DNA from: an uncultured Anaerolineales bacterium
GTDB taxonomy: Bacteria; Chloroflexota; Anaerolineae; Anaerolineales; Villigracilaceae
Reading direction: 5' to 3'
Length of the DNA: 33,081 nucleotides
Assembly (NCBI GenBank): GCA_903884265.1
Contig: CAISEG010000053.1
Coordinates: forward strand, 1-33,081
A model generated the notes under the pieces. That model was not told where the DNA came from. It did not search any database and was given only the letters and a program-made list of their open reading frames with translations. The position numbers and the translations under genes were made by a program. Each line of letters begins with the position of its first letter. Position 1 is the first letter of the stretch. Below are positions 24,790-33,081 of the stretch, piece after piece.

Positions 24790-25707
24790 TTAGGTACTTG
24801 TCTGCTCAACTTCTCCTATCGTTTTTTTCCGGTTGACCAGCCAGACACCCACCAGGATTAATACACCGCCCAGCAACGTGGCGATGTAAAGGTGCTCACC
24901 CAGGATCAAGGCCGCGACAATGACCGTAATCATTGGTTCGATGTATAGATAAGTACCTGTTTGCGCCACTGGCAGCGCCTGCAGGGCATGGTACCAGAAG
25001 ATATAGGCCAGGCCGGAGCAGAAAATCCCCAAGAAGGCGATGCCTGCCCAACCATCCCAGGGAATACGTCCGATCTGACTCAACCCGCCTTGAGCAAAGA
25101 ACAGAATGGAAGTGAACAGCCAGCCGAACACCATCACGTAAAACATCATTAAAGTTGCAGGGTATTTTTGCAGACCACGTCTGGAAACGACGGAAAAGAC
25201 CGCCCAGTTCGGCGCACTGACAAGGATGAGAAAATCTCCCAGAGTCCAAATTTTCCCCGCAGCAAGAAGAACCAGGTCGCCTCGAGTAACCACCAGCAGT
25301 ACTCCAAAGGCGGAGAGCAAAATCCCTGTCCATTGCAGCCAGCGCAGTTTTTCTTTTAGAGCCAGCCAGCCGAGCAAAGCCATGAAAATGGGGATGGTGG
25401 ACACAATCCAGCCGGTGGTATTGGCCTGTATGGTTAGCAGCGCAGTGGATTGCAACCACTGGTGGAAGGTGATGCCTAGGAAACCAAGTATGGCAAAATA
25501 CAACCAGTCCCGCTTATCCGGTAGTGCAAACGTCCGCCCTGCCAGGACAGCAATCCCTAAAATGACTACGCCCATCGCAAAACGCAGCCAGACCACCACA
25601 TCGGGACTGACATAGCGCAAGGCAACCTTTGTGGCTACGAACGAGGCTCCCCAGACCACAACTGCAAAGAGGGCCTCGAACATGGCGCGGCGACGGTGGA
25701 TTCCCAT
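24790..25707 (-). CDS. EamA/DMT family transporter
   Basis: A 305-residue inner-membrane protein with about ten helices in two EamA repeats. Family features include ALFAVVVWGASFVATKVAL at the start, WLRFAMGV, GLAYIFWYHALQ and IEPMITVIVAALILGE in the second repeat. It differs clearly from the transporter at 16745, so the two are not recent duplicates. The track's GTG start is replaced with the ATG at 25707, because TACACT lies 8 nt upstream and there is no Shine-Dalgarno sequence, indicating a leaderless start. The substrate is unknown. Confidence 0.88.
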   Translation of the reverse strand: MGIHRRRAMFEALFAVVVWGASFVATKVALRYVSPDVVVWLRFAMGVVILGIAVLAGRTFALPDKRDWLYFAILGFLGITFHQWLQSTALLTIQANTTGWIVSTIPIFMALLGWLALKEKLRWLQWTGILLSAFGVLLVVTRGDLVLLAAGKIWTLGDFLILVSAPNWAVFSVVSRRGLQKYPATLMMFYVMVFGWLFTSILFFAQGGLSQIGRIPWDGWAGIAFLGIFCSGLAYIFWYHALQALPVAQTGTYLYIEPMITVIVAALILGEHLYIATLLGGVLILVGVWLVNRKKTIGEVEQTST

Positions 25708-25715
25708 AGTTTGAA

Positions 25716-25721
25716 AGTGTA
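25716..25721 (-). promoter_or_regulatory. -10 box of a leaderless transporter transcript
   Basis: TACACT on the minus strand ends 8 nt before the ATG at 25707, with no ribosome-binding site between. The -35 is weak. Confidence 0.45.
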
Positions 25722-25820
25722 CCACAAGACAATTCTAACGAAACTTTTATGTCCAATTCAGATAAAAACAGATAGAATTAGTCCCGGTGAGGAAAGTTAC
25801 AGGAGAGGATTGCCAAATAA

Positions 25821-26357
25821 ATGCACTCCCAGAAGAAGATCATGCTGTGGATCAATATCCTAGGCGGAATTTTTGTTCTCAGCAGTTATATCTGGGGACT
25901 TACCACCCATCCAGGCGGCGGGGATGCACTGTGGGGAGGAATACCGCAATGGCTCCATACTATCTCCATTGCAGACATGTTCCTGGCTACCCTGGGTTAC
26001 CTCACCCTAAGCGCCTTCCTATTCTTTGCCCTGGACCCAGAAACAGCTCAGATCAATATCAGAGCCGGATTCAAGACTTTCAACGTTATTTACGCAACCA
26101 TCCTCATCCCCTCAGTGCTGTGGATGCCGTTGACCTTAGCCTATATTGCCAATCCAGATAATTTGCTCTGGCTGGCAGACCGGCTGGTGCTTTTTATTGT
26201 CGGCCTGGCTGCCCTGGGGATGCTTTCAGCATTGCTGAACATCCAGACACGCAGACCACTTTGGTTCTTCCGGCTAGCAGTTGCCGGAGGCATCTTTCTT
26301 GCCATCCAGACAGCTTTACTGGACGCTCTTATCTGGGCAAATTACTTCACAACTTAA
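25821..26357 (+). CDS. Hypothetical membrane protein upstream of riboflavin genes
   Basis: A 178-residue protein with about five hydrophobic segments, at roughly 8-28, 50-72, 86-108, 118-138 and 148-172. I do not recognise the family. AGGAGAGG lies 12 nt upstream of the ATG, a long spacing, and a later Met at residue 8 is an alternative. Its stop is 1 nt before the ATG of the RibD-type reductase, so it belongs to the same transcript. A role in transport of a pathway product is only a guess. Confidence 0.78.
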   Translation: MHSQKKIMLWINILGGIFVLSSYIWGLTTHPGGGDALWGGIPQWLHTISIADMFLATLGYLTLSAFLFFALDPETAQINIRAGFKTFNVIYATILIPSVLWMPLTLAYIANPDNLLWLADRLVLFIVGLAALGMLSALLNIQTRRPLWFFRLAVAGGIFLAIQTALLDALIWANYFTT

Positions 26358-26358
26358 T

Positions 26359-27108
26359 ATGAACCTCCGCCCTCGCATTCTCGTCAATGTAGCCATGAGC
26401 GCCGACGGCAAGATCGACTCTGCCGCCCGCAAAGGTGCAGCCATCTCATCTGCAGCAGATAAAGCCCGGGTTGACCGCTTGCGCGCCAGCGTGGATGCTA
26501 TTCTGGTTAGCGGTCGGACGCTCCTGAACGAAGATCCGAAACTCACCGTGAAATCCGCTGAGCTGCGCGCCGAGCGGGTGCGTAAAGGATGGCCAGAGAA
26601 TCCGGCCAAGGTTGGGGTGGTTTCCGATATCGGTGCGGTTCTGCTTGGCGCGCCCAGAGGGCAGGGGCAAGGGATGTCAGATCACCAGAACCTGCCTCTA
26701 CAAAATTTTCTGTCCTCCGGGCCAGCAAAGGTTTATCTTTTCACCACCCGGTGTACCGAACCGGAAGTGCTGGCTCGTTTTGAAGCCACCGGCGCAAAGG
26801 TCCACGCTATGGGAGAGGAACGCGTCGACCTGATGGCGGTTTTTCGGTCGCTGCACGAGGCAGACATCCGCTCAGTGCTGGTTGAAGGCGGTGGGACGCT
26901 CATCGCCGAATTGCTCCGTCTCGGCTTGGTGGATGAACTGACCATCTACATCGCCCCAATAATCTTCGGAGGCTCGTCTTCGCCCACATTGGCAGACGGC
27001 TCCGGTTTTTTGGCAGAACAAGCTCCCAGTCTGAAATTGAAATCGGTTGGAAAATTCGATGACGAGGGCGGTATTCTCGTCCACTATACTGTCAACGACA
27101 AGGAGTAA
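26359..27108 (+). CDS. Stand-alone RibD-type pyrimidine reductase
   Basis: A 249-residue protein equal to the C-terminal reductase half of bacterial RibD, with no deaminase half. It shows NVAMSADGKID at the start, SVDAILVSGRTLLNEDP, and LVEGGGTLIAELLRLGLVDEL with IAPIIFGG near the end. It reduces the ribosyl group of the pyrimidine intermediate using NADPH. The track start at 26281 lies inside the previous gene; the ATG at 26359 matches the family start. The missing deaminase must be elsewhere in the genome, or reduction precedes deamination as in archaea and fungi. ribA follows after 3 bp. Confidence 0.88.
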   Translation: MNLRPRILVNVAMSADGKIDSAARKGAAISSAADKARVDRLRASVDAILVSGRTLLNEDPKLTVKSAELRAERVRKGWPENPAKVGVVSDIGAVLLGAPRGQGQGMSDHQNLPLQNFLSSGPAKVYLFTTRCTEPEVLARFEATGAKVHAMGEERVDLMAVFRSLHEADIRSVLVEGGGTLIAELLRLGLVDELTIYIAPIIFGGSSSPTLADGSGFLAEQAPSLKLKSVGKFDDEGGILVHYTVNDKE

Positions 27109-27111
27109 ACC

Positions 27112-27906
27112 ATGGGACTCACACAAATGCATATCAAAGAACTACTTGACGAGGGCCGCGCCCACGCCTGTGAAGGAGTTGGCCCGGACCATGTATGTGT
27201 CAAGATCGCGGCGATTGCCGAACTGCCCTCCCGCTTCGGCCAGTTCCATATTGTTGCTTTTTACAATAACAAGGACAATAAGGAGCATGTGGCCATTGTG
27301 CGCGGCGACGTAACCAATGGCGAAAATGTACCGGTGCGCGTTCATTCTGAGTGCCTGACCGGCGACGTGATTGGCTCGCTACGCTGTGACTGCCGCGACC
27401 AGCTTGAATCTGCCCTGCGCATGATTGGCCAAATGGATAAAGGCATTCTTCTCTATATGCGCCAGGAAGGACGCGGCATCGGGCTAATCAACAAGATCCG
27501 CGCTTACGGACTGCAGGAACACGGTTATGACACAGTAGAGGCCAACATCGCCCTCGGCTTTCGTGATGATGAACGCGACTACAGTGTAGCAGCTCACATG
27601 CTCGAGTCGCTTCATGTGAAATCGATTTGCCTGATCACCAACAACCCGAAGAAAATCGAAGACCTGCAGAAGAATGGCATCCAGGTCAACGGGCGCATCC
27701 CGCATGTCATGCAGCCCAATCAGTACAACCGCTTTTACCTTGAAACCAAGGCATTAAAATCCGGGCACCTGATGGACCTTCAAGGCAAAGAACATCTGCC
27801 CGAACAGGCTGATATTCCGGTGATCGAAGGCATGAATGGTGAGCAAATAGATCTGATCAGTAAGATCTACCAGACCTATTCCCGGAGCGCACTTCGTAGC
27901 CGCTAA
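27112..27906 (+). CDS. ribA: GTP cyclohydrolase II
   Basis: This enzyme opens GTP to the 2,5-diamino-ribosylamino-pyrimidinone phosphate, the first step of riboflavin synthesis. Zinc ligands are Cys81, Cys92 and Cys94 (SECLTGDVIGSLRCDC), and the catalytic stretch is RQEGRGIGL. ITNNPKKIEDL fits the C-terminal part of the domain. At 264 residues it is longer than the single-domain enzyme (about 200), mainly through a C-terminal tail, and it lacks the DHBP synthase half of RibBA. AAGGAG lies upstream of the ATG. Confidence 0.94.
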   Translation: MGLTQMHIKELLDEGRAHACEGVGPDHVCVKIAAIAELPSRFGQFHIVAFYNNKDNKEHVAIVRGDVTNGENVPVRVHSECLTGDVIGSLRCDCRDQLESALRMIGQMDKGILLYMRQEGRGIGLINKIRAYGLQEHGYDTVEANIALGFRDDERDYSVAAHMLESLHVKSICLITNNPKKIEDLQKNGIQVNGRIPHVMQPNQYNRFYLETKALKSGHLMDLQGKEHLPEQADIPVIEGMNGEQIDLISKIYQTYSRSALRSR

Positions 27907-27921
27907 ACAAATGGAGGAAGC

Positions 27922-28635
27922 ATGAATCTAAAAGAACGTGTTGTGGTCATCACCGGCGCAACCGGTGGGCTGGGTTCAGTCATAACGCGCAGCCTGGCGG
28001 AGGGCGGGGCAAGACTTGCCCTGCTGGACATCGATCCTAATAAACTGGCCAGTTTTAAGGAAAGCCTTGGTCTGCCTGAGCCGCGCATCCTCACCCAAAG
28101 TGTGGACCTGCTTGACCCAAGCGGGACAAAGACTGCGGCTGAAAAAATTGTCACCAAATTTGGGAAAATCGACATATTGCTGCACCTGGTGGGCGGCTGG
28201 ACTGGAGGCAAGACCCTGCTCGAAGCCCCCACTGAAGACTTAATCTTCATGCTCAACCAACACGTATGGACGAGCTTCAATGTGAGCCAGGCATTCGTCC
28301 CATATTTGATCCAAAACGGCTGGGGTCGGGTGGTCATGATCACCTCGCCCTATGCCAGCCGTCCGAATGCCAAAGGCGGACCTTACGCGATTGGCAAAAC
28401 CGGCCAAGAAGCCTTGATGCTGACCCTCTCTCAGGAACTTAAAGGCACCGGTGTAACTGCCAACCTGCTGCAAGCCAAAACGATCGACATCCAACGCGTG
28501 AAGGGGTCCGCTCCCTCACCCGAAAACGCTTCGTGGACCACGCCAGAGGAACTGGGCTCCGCCATCCTCTATCTGCTCTCAGATGAGGCGGGTACAGTCA
28601 ATGGGGTGAAAATACCCATGTACGGTTCATATTAG
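27922..28635 (+). CDS. Short-chain dehydrogenase/reductase
   Basis: A 237-residue cytoplasmic NAD(P)H enzyme of the classical SDR type. It has the dinucleotide motif TGATGGLG at about residues 11-18, a NAG-like HLVGG and a catalytic Ser in ITSPYA. The Tyr-x3-Lys pair is in PYAIGK. AspIle at the end of the second strand (LLDIDP) hints at NAD preference. GGAGG lies upstream of the ATG. It follows ribA by 15 bp and is probably in the same transcript, but the substrate is unknown and no step of riboflavin synthesis obviously needs it. Confidence 0.88.
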   Translation: MNLKERVVVITGATGGLGSVITRSLAEGGARLALLDIDPNKLASFKESLGLPEPRILTQSVDLLDPSGTKTAAEKIVTKFGKIDILLHLVGGWTGGKTLLEAPTEDLIFMLNQHVWTSFNVSQAFVPYLIQNGWGRVVMITSPYASRPNAKGGPYAIGKTGQEALMLTLSQELKGTGVTANLLQAKTIDIQRVKGSAPSPENASWTTPEELGSAILYLLSDEAGTVNGVKIPMYGSY

Positions 28636-28813
28636 GATCAATCACCGACGTTTTATAGGATATCAGGGATTTTTTATTCAAAATCCTTAAAGATACCAAT
28701 ATTTGTCCCCTTTGGTTTATACTTCAATACAATCATAAAGAACCCATTATCGCCGCGGATACTTGGAGATTTTTGTTTCCGCTAATTGAGTTGTTTCAGA
28801 GGGAACGTCCTGC

Positions 28814-30595
28814 ATGCTCACCACCTCCGGAAACCAGTTTCAGCTCAACAACAAACCCTTTCGCATCATCTCGGGAGCCATCCACTATTTTCGTGTAATG
28901 CCCGAGTACTGGCGCGACCGGTTCGAAAAAGCCAAAGCATTCGGCCTGAACACGGTGGAAACCTACATGGCCTGGAACTTGCACGAACCGCGCCCTGGAG
29001 AATTCAACTTTGACGGAATGCTGGACATCGTCCGCTTCATTGAAACCGCGGCAGACCTGGGTCTGAAAGTCATCTTGCGACCCGGACCCTATATCTGCTC
29101 CGAGTGGGACTTTGGGGGGCTGCCTGCCTGGTTGCTCAAAGACCCGCACATGCAAGTACGCTGCATGTACCCACCCTACCTCGCCGCTGTGGAGCGGTAC
29201 TTTGATGCTCTTGTGCCGCGTTTCGCCCCGCTATTGGCATCCAATGATGGTCCCATTATTGCCGTACAGGTTGAAAATGAATATGGGGGATATGGTAATG
29301 ACCGCGAATACCTTCAAACCCTTGAAAATGACCTGCGCAGGCACGGTGTGGATGTGTTCCTCTTCACATCCGATAGCGCTTACGACAACAACATGCAGGG
29401 CGGTTCCCTGCCGCATCTGCTCAAAACTGTCAACTTTGCCTATGGCGCCCACCCTGCGTTAGCAAAACTACGCAAGTATCAGCCTGAAGGCCCGTTGATG
29501 GTCACCGAGTTCTGGTCAGGCTGGTTTGATCATTGGGGCGAACGGCACCACATTTCCATGGGCGGCCTGCCTACATCTCTGCTCAGCCAGTGGTCGCTGG
29601 ACAAGCTGCTCGCATCCGAGGCGTCAATTAACTTTTATATGTTCCATGGGGGAACGAATTTTGGCTTTATGAACGGCGCGAACCGCTCCCCATGGACAGG
29701 TTATAGGGCTGATATCACCAGTTACGATTATGACGCCCCTCTCGACGAAAGTGGGGATGCAACCAAGAAATTCAGCCTATACGGCAACCTACTACGCCAG
29801 CACGTGCCCGACCTACCTGCTCTATTCCTTCCAGCGCCAGCCAGCAAAAAAGCTTTCGGCCGGGTACAGCTAACAGAAAGCGTCAGCCTTTTCGATACTC
29901 TCGGAAAGAACACCCCGCGCCCCACACCCGAGCCGATGGAAACATTCGATCAGTCTTACGGTTTCATCCTTTACCGGACGCGGGTTTCAGGTCCGCGCGA
30001 GTCGGCCCAGCTGGAAATCTTTGACCTGAATGACCGTGCCCAAGTCTTCTTAAACGGAGAGCCATCCGGTCTCCTAGAGCGCGAGTTCCCGAAGCGCAGA
30101 TTATCTATTGCCATCCCCGCGGGGGGTGCCACGCTGGACATCCTCGTTGAGAACATGGGGCGGGTCAACTTCGGCATGCATTTGCTCGATCGAAAGGGAA
30201 TCACGAATGGTGTGGCTCTCGGGAAACAATTCCTTTTTGGGTGGGAAATAACCCCGCTCCCGTTGGACGACCTATCAGCATTGAACTTTGTTTCCAAAGA
30301 TAAACCCAGAGTTTTGCCCAAAACCGGCGTGCCAAGGTTCTGGAGCGGCTCTTTCTATGTTGACCACCCCGCTGATACATTCCTTTCCATGCCTGGCTGG
30401 ACGAAAGGCGTTGCTTGGGTAAATGGTTTCAACTTGGGCCGCTACTGGCGCCGCGGCCCTCAGCAGACACTTTATGTCCCCGCGCCAATTTTGAAAAATG
30501 GCCAAAATAAAATCATTGTTTTGGAACTGCACGGGCAGCGCCAACCGATTGTGGAATTCGTCAGCAAAACCAACCTGAAGGCACGTCGCTGGTGA
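28814..30595 (+). CDS. GH35 family exo-glycosidase (annotated beta-galactosidase)
   Basis: A 593-residue glycosidase without an evident signal peptide, so probably cytoplasmic. The TIM-barrel start ISGAIHYFRVMPEYW, GLNTVETYMAWNLHEP and LRPGPYICSEWDFGG are GH35 signatures. The acid/base is Glu156 in VENEYG, and the nucleophile is about Glu232 in TEFWSGWFDHWG. C-terminal beta-sandwich regions end with a GRYW-containing segment. Family members cleave terminal beta-galactose or, in some archaea, beta-glucosamine, and sequence by eye cannot choose. The next gene is a double-SIS enzyme, 23 bp on. AGAGGG lies upstream of the ATG. Confidence 0.92.
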   Translation: MLTTSGNQFQLNNKPFRIISGAIHYFRVMPEYWRDRFEKAKAFGLNTVETYMAWNLHEPRPGEFNFDGMLDIVRFIETAADLGLKVILRPGPYICSEWDFGGLPAWLLKDPHMQVRCMYPPYLAAVERYFDALVPRFAPLLASNDGPIIAVQVENEYGGYGNDREYLQTLENDLRRHGVDVFLFTSDSAYDNNMQGGSLPHLLKTVNFAYGAHPALAKLRKYQPEGPLMVTEFWSGWFDHWGERHHISMGGLPTSLLSQWSLDKLLASEASINFYMFHGGTNFGFMNGANRSPWTGYRADITSYDYDAPLDESGDATKKFSLYGNLLRQHVPDLPALFLPAPASKKAFGRVQLTESVSLFDTLGKNTPRPTPEPMETFDQSYGFILYRTRVSGPRESAQLEIFDLNDRAQVFLNGEPSGLLEREFPKRRLSIAIPAGGATLDILVENMGRVNFGMHLLDRKGITNGVALGKQFLFGWEITPLPLDDLSALNFVSKDKPRVLPKTGVPRFWSGSFYVDHPADTFLSMPGWTKGVAWVNGFNLGRYWRRGPQQTLYVPAPILKNGQNKIIVLELHGQRQPIVEFVSKTNLKARRW

Positions 30596-30618
30596 AACAG
30601 CGAATCCGGAGAATTGAC

Positions 30619-31656
30619 ATGAGCCTGCAATCCGAAATATATGAACAACCTGAACTCCTGGCTCGCCTGCTGCTCAACCAGCGGGAAACCGTGGAGAAGA
30701 TCGCTGAGATCGTCCATAAACGCAATATACGTTACGTATTTCTGGCGGCGCGCGGTACGTCGGATAATGCTGGGCGGTATGCCAATTATCTGTGGGGAGC
30801 GCAAAATCAACTCCCTTTGGCGTTGGCAACTCCCTCGCTGTTCACTTACTACAACCGCCCGCCTAAATTGGATGGCGCGCTGGTGGTTGGCATATCCCAG
30901 TCGGGGCAATCACCGGATATCGTCAGTGTTATCGAGGAAGGTAGAATCCAGGGTTGCCTGACCCTTGCCATCACAAATGCACCCAGCTCACCCCTGGCAC
31001 GTTCCGCAGACCTTGTCCTGGACATCCAGGCAGGCGAAGAAAAGGCCATTGCAGCTACCAAGACCTATACGGCCGAACTGATGGCAGTCGCGATGGTTTC
31101 TGCCGCCATTGGAGACGACAAAAGCTGCTGGCGCGAATTGGGAAAAGTCTCCGACTGGGCTGAAAAGGTACTCAAGCAGGATGCATCCATCGCCCGCATG
31201 GCTGAACGCTATCGCTATATGCGCGAGTGCGTGGTTCTCGGGCGGGGTTTCAACTACTGCACAGCCTTCGAGTGGGCTTTGAAACTCAAGGAATTGACTT
31301 ACACTGTCGCCGAGCCGTATTCTTCCGCCGATTTCCAGCATGGACCGATCGCTCTGGTTGAGGGGGGATTCCCTGTCATGGCAGTCGCTCCACGAGGAAA
31401 AGTCTTCGACACAATACTGGAAATGCTTGGCCGACTGCGCGGTGACCATCTGGCCGAACTGGTAATCATCTCAGACGATAAACGCGCCCTATCGTTGGCT
31501 CAGTCTCCGATCTTTTTACCGGGCGGGATCCCCGAATGGCTAACCCCTATCGTCAGCATCATCCCGGCCCAACTTTTTGCGACCTACCTGACCCTTGCAA
31601 AGGGCCTCGACCCAGAGAAGCCGCGTACGATAATAAAAGTTACCGAGACACATTAA
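30619..31656 (+). CDS. Double-SIS sugar-phosphate enzyme (GlmS isomerase-like or NagB-II-like)
   Basis: A 345-residue protein with two SIS domains, resembling the isomerase half of GlmS but with no glutamine amidotransferase half. It shows FLAARGTSDNAG, VVGISQSGQSPDI, ATKTYTAELMA in the first domain and GRGFNYCTAFEWALKLKE and FQHGPIALVEGG in the second. Stand-alone forms are known as glucosamine-6-P deaminases and related isomerases or deglycases. The track's GTG start overlaps the GH35 stop; the ATG at 30619, with GGAG 8 nt before it, is preferred. It is in an operon with GH35. The exact substrate is open. Confidence 0.85.
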   Translation: MSLQSEIYEQPELLARLLLNQRETVEKIAEIVHKRNIRYVFLAARGTSDNAGRYANYLWGAQNQLPLALATPSLFTYYNRPPKLDGALVVGISQSGQSPDIVSVIEEGRIQGCLTLAITNAPSSPLARSADLVLDIQAGEEKAIAATKTYTAELMAVAMVSAAIGDDKSCWRELGKVSDWAEKVLKQDASIARMAERYRYMRECVVLGRGFNYCTAFEWALKLKELTYTVAEPYSSADFQHGPIALVEGGFPVMAVAPRGKVFDTILEMLGRLRGDHLAELVIISDDKRALSLAQSPIFLPGGIPEWLTPIVSIIPAQLFATYLTLAKGLDPEKPRTIIKVTETH

Positions 31657-31659
31657 AGA

Positions 31660-31694
31660 AAACCGCCGCAGGAAATCAGCCTGCGGCGGTTTTT
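31660..31694 (+). terminator. Strong intrinsic terminator of the GH35-SIS operon
   Basis: CCGCCGCAGG/CCTGCGGCGG (31663-31672/31680-31689) is a perfect 10-bp GC-rich stem with a 7-nt loop, lengthened by A-T pairs and followed by TTTTT on the plus strand. It starts 4 bp after the stop. Confidence 0.92.
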
Positions 31695-31838
31695 ATCCGA
31701 AAGGATCACCTGTTAATATAGCTACACGAAATTGATTTTTTACGGCAATCTGCACAACCTCACTTGCAATCGAAAAAGCAGCCCTTTTATTGCATAACGA
31801 CCAAAGTTGTCCTTATGGTATAAGAATTAATGGTAAAT

Positions 31839-33081
31839 CTATTTCTCCCAAAACTGCGGCAAATATGACCGATTAGTCTCAAGCATATCCTCCAACACTG
31901 CCTGGATCTTGTCCGCTTTTGGCCCAAGCGGATGTGCAAGTAAGGCTTGATAAGCAGCCTCGCGGTCACCGTGAACTGCAGCCTCGACAGTCAATAATTC
32001 ATATGCTTTGACTTGCGCGATCAAACCAAAGCAGACCGGCGGCAAGGGTTCGGTGGGAATCAGCTGCACACCTTTGCGGTTAATCTTGGCTGGCATTTCC
32101 AATACCCAATCAGCTGGCCACTCTTTCACAGCTCCATTATTGCGGGTATTGATAATATGAGTCTCTGCCAAGTCGTTGTAATGGGAATTGAGCAATTGGG
32201 TTGCAACTGTGGAGTAGTACGCGCCGCCGCGCAGCATCAAACCAGCCGGGGGTTCATTCAGATTGGGGTCAGCATACTCACACAGCAGGTCTTTTTCAAT
32301 CTCGATGACTTCCTCCGCCCGTGATGGCGGCCAATCTTCCTGGGAGGCGAGTTTCTTGTCGGTGTGGTAGAAATATTGAAGGTAATAATTGGGGATCATG
32401 CGCAGGACATCAATCGTGCGCGGATCCCATTCGGGGTCTTCTTCCGCTTTGAGGTCGGCGATGAACCCTTCAATCACCTGCGGCCAGATATCCTCCCCCT
32501 CCACAGTGAAACCACGGTGCCATGTAAGGTGATTCAAGCCCAGGGTGTTGAGCTCGGTGTGCGCAGGATTGATATATCTACCGGTCGCCTGTTCAATCTG
32601 CTCGATAATCATCATCTTAGTGGTGATGGCGACATTACAGACGCCGACTGCCGTCACATCTGGAGCATATTTGCTTAGAGCTTGCGTTACCAAGCCGGAA
32701 GGATTGGTGAAATTAGCCAGCAACGCACCGGGAGCAAGGGCTCTCATATCTTCTGCAATTTTGAGGATTACCGGAATCGTGCGTAGAGCTTTAGCCATTC
32801 CACCCACACCGGTCGTTTCCTGCCCAATCAAGCCGTGACGTTTACCCAAGTACTCGTCCTTACGGCGCGCTTCCATCTGACCAACGCGCAACTGAGTGGT
32901 GACATAAGAAGCGCCTTCGACAGCCTGGCGCTGATCGGTGGTTAAAAAGACCTTGAACGGTGCCCCCTTGGTTTCGACCATTCTCCGGGCAAATCCACCA
33001 ACAATTTCAAGCCGGGCAGCATCAATATCCATCAACCAGAGTTCATCCAGCGGAAATTGTTCTGTGAGGGTCAGGAAACCA
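31839..33081 (-). CDS. GH4 family 6-phospho-glycosidase (5' end cut by right edge)
   Basis: The track ORF begins at an internal codon; the minus-strand frame stays open to the window end ([10 protein letters not shown]), so the N-terminal NAD-binding motif lies outside. GH4 enzymes cleave phosphorylated disaccharides by a redox mechanism using NAD and a divalent metal. Seen are [22 protein letters not shown] with the metal-binding Cys, and [12 protein letters not shown] with the metal-binding His. These fit 6-phospho-beta-glucosidase (CelF-like) better than the alpha-glucosidase group, but this is by memory. It converges on the GH35-SIS operon with 182 bp between. Confidence 0.9.
   Translation of the reverse strand, partial: GFLTLTEQFPLDELWLMDIDAARLEIVGGFARRMVETKGAPFKVFLTTDQRQAVEGASYVTTQLRVGQMEARRKDEYLGKRHGLIGQETTGVGGMAKALRTIPVILKIAEDMRALAPGALLANFTNPSGLVTQALSKYAPDVTAVGVCNVAITTKMMIIEQIEQATGRYINPAHTELNTLGLNHLTWHRGFTVEGEDIWPQVIEGFIADLKAEEDPEWDPRTIDVLRMIPNYYLQYFYHTDKKLASQEDWPPSRAEEVIEIEKDLLCEYADPNLNEPPAGLMLRGGAYYSTVATQLLNSHYNDLAETHIINTRNNGAVKEWPADWVLEMPAKINRKGVQLIPTEPLPPVCFGLIAQVKAYELLTVEAAVHGDREAAYQALLAHPLGPKADKIQAVLEDMLETNRSYLPQFWEK

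Noticed and set aside
1-33081. CRISPR arrays, tRNAs, insertion sequences, phage genes
   Set aside because: No regularly spaced direct repeats, tRNA-like cloverleaf, transposase or integrase motifs were seen.

Overview
The window looks like a chromosomal segment of a free-living bacterium of moderate GC content. It is most plausibly a Chloroflexota member of the Anaerolineae type. That placement is an inference from gene content: a fused transaldolase/glucose-6-phosphate isomerase, a Tad-type pilus machine with no secretin gene in view, a deazaflavin-type nitroreductase-family protein, and several start codons that appear to be leaderless. No marker gene settles the taxonomy. I found no rRNA, tRNA, insertion sequence, prophage or CRISPR array.

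Layout. (1) 1-815: the start of a minus-strand secreted or lipoprotein-like gene leaves the left edge. It is followed by about 690 bp without a convincing gene; this stretch folds on paper into many nested helices and is my best candidate for an unrecognised structured RNA. (2) 816-4099, minus: rpiB followed by a tal-pgi fusion, a small sugar-phosphate operon. (3) 4232-7180: a coiled-coil/zinc-ribbon protein of unknown role, a DUF429 protein, and the pterin genes folB and folE, which converge and share a TTAA stop overlap. (4) 7243-14474, minus: cpaB-cpaE-cpaF-tadB-tadC (inner-membrane and cytoplasmic parts of a Tad/Flp pilus), then comF and a long-form hibernation factor. An inverted repeat over a TATAAT box lies upstream of cpaB. 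(5) 14653-16605, minus: a membrane zinc-ribbon protein, a ferredoxin and a superoxide dismutase, the last two with good promoters and terminators. (6) 16745-22196: an EamA transporter, a doubtful small ORF, then the glycogen set glgA-glgC-malQ on the minus strand. (7) 22416-24662, plus: a frameshifted PilZ gene, a DUF385 protein, an intact PilZ protein and adenosine deaminase. (8) 24790-28635: a second EamA transporter, then a plus-strand run of a membrane protein, a stand-alone RibD-type reductase, ribA and an SDR. (9) 28814-33081: a GH35 glycosidase and a double-SIS sugar-phosphate enzyme, ended by a strong terminator, facing a GH4 6-phospho-glycosidase cut by the right edge.

How the parts fit. 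Regions 2, 6 and 9 together cover sugar uptake products, interconversion of hexose and pentose phosphates, and storage of glucose as glycogen. Regions 3 and 8 supply folate-type pterins and riboflavin precursors, both from GTP. Region 4 joins surface pili to a ComF protein, which raises the possibility of pilus-assisted DNA uptake. The ordinary genes are well supported by motifs. The less certain and more interesting items are the RNA candidate, the leaderless starts, the cpaB operator, the PilZ pseudogene and the GH35-SIS pairing.
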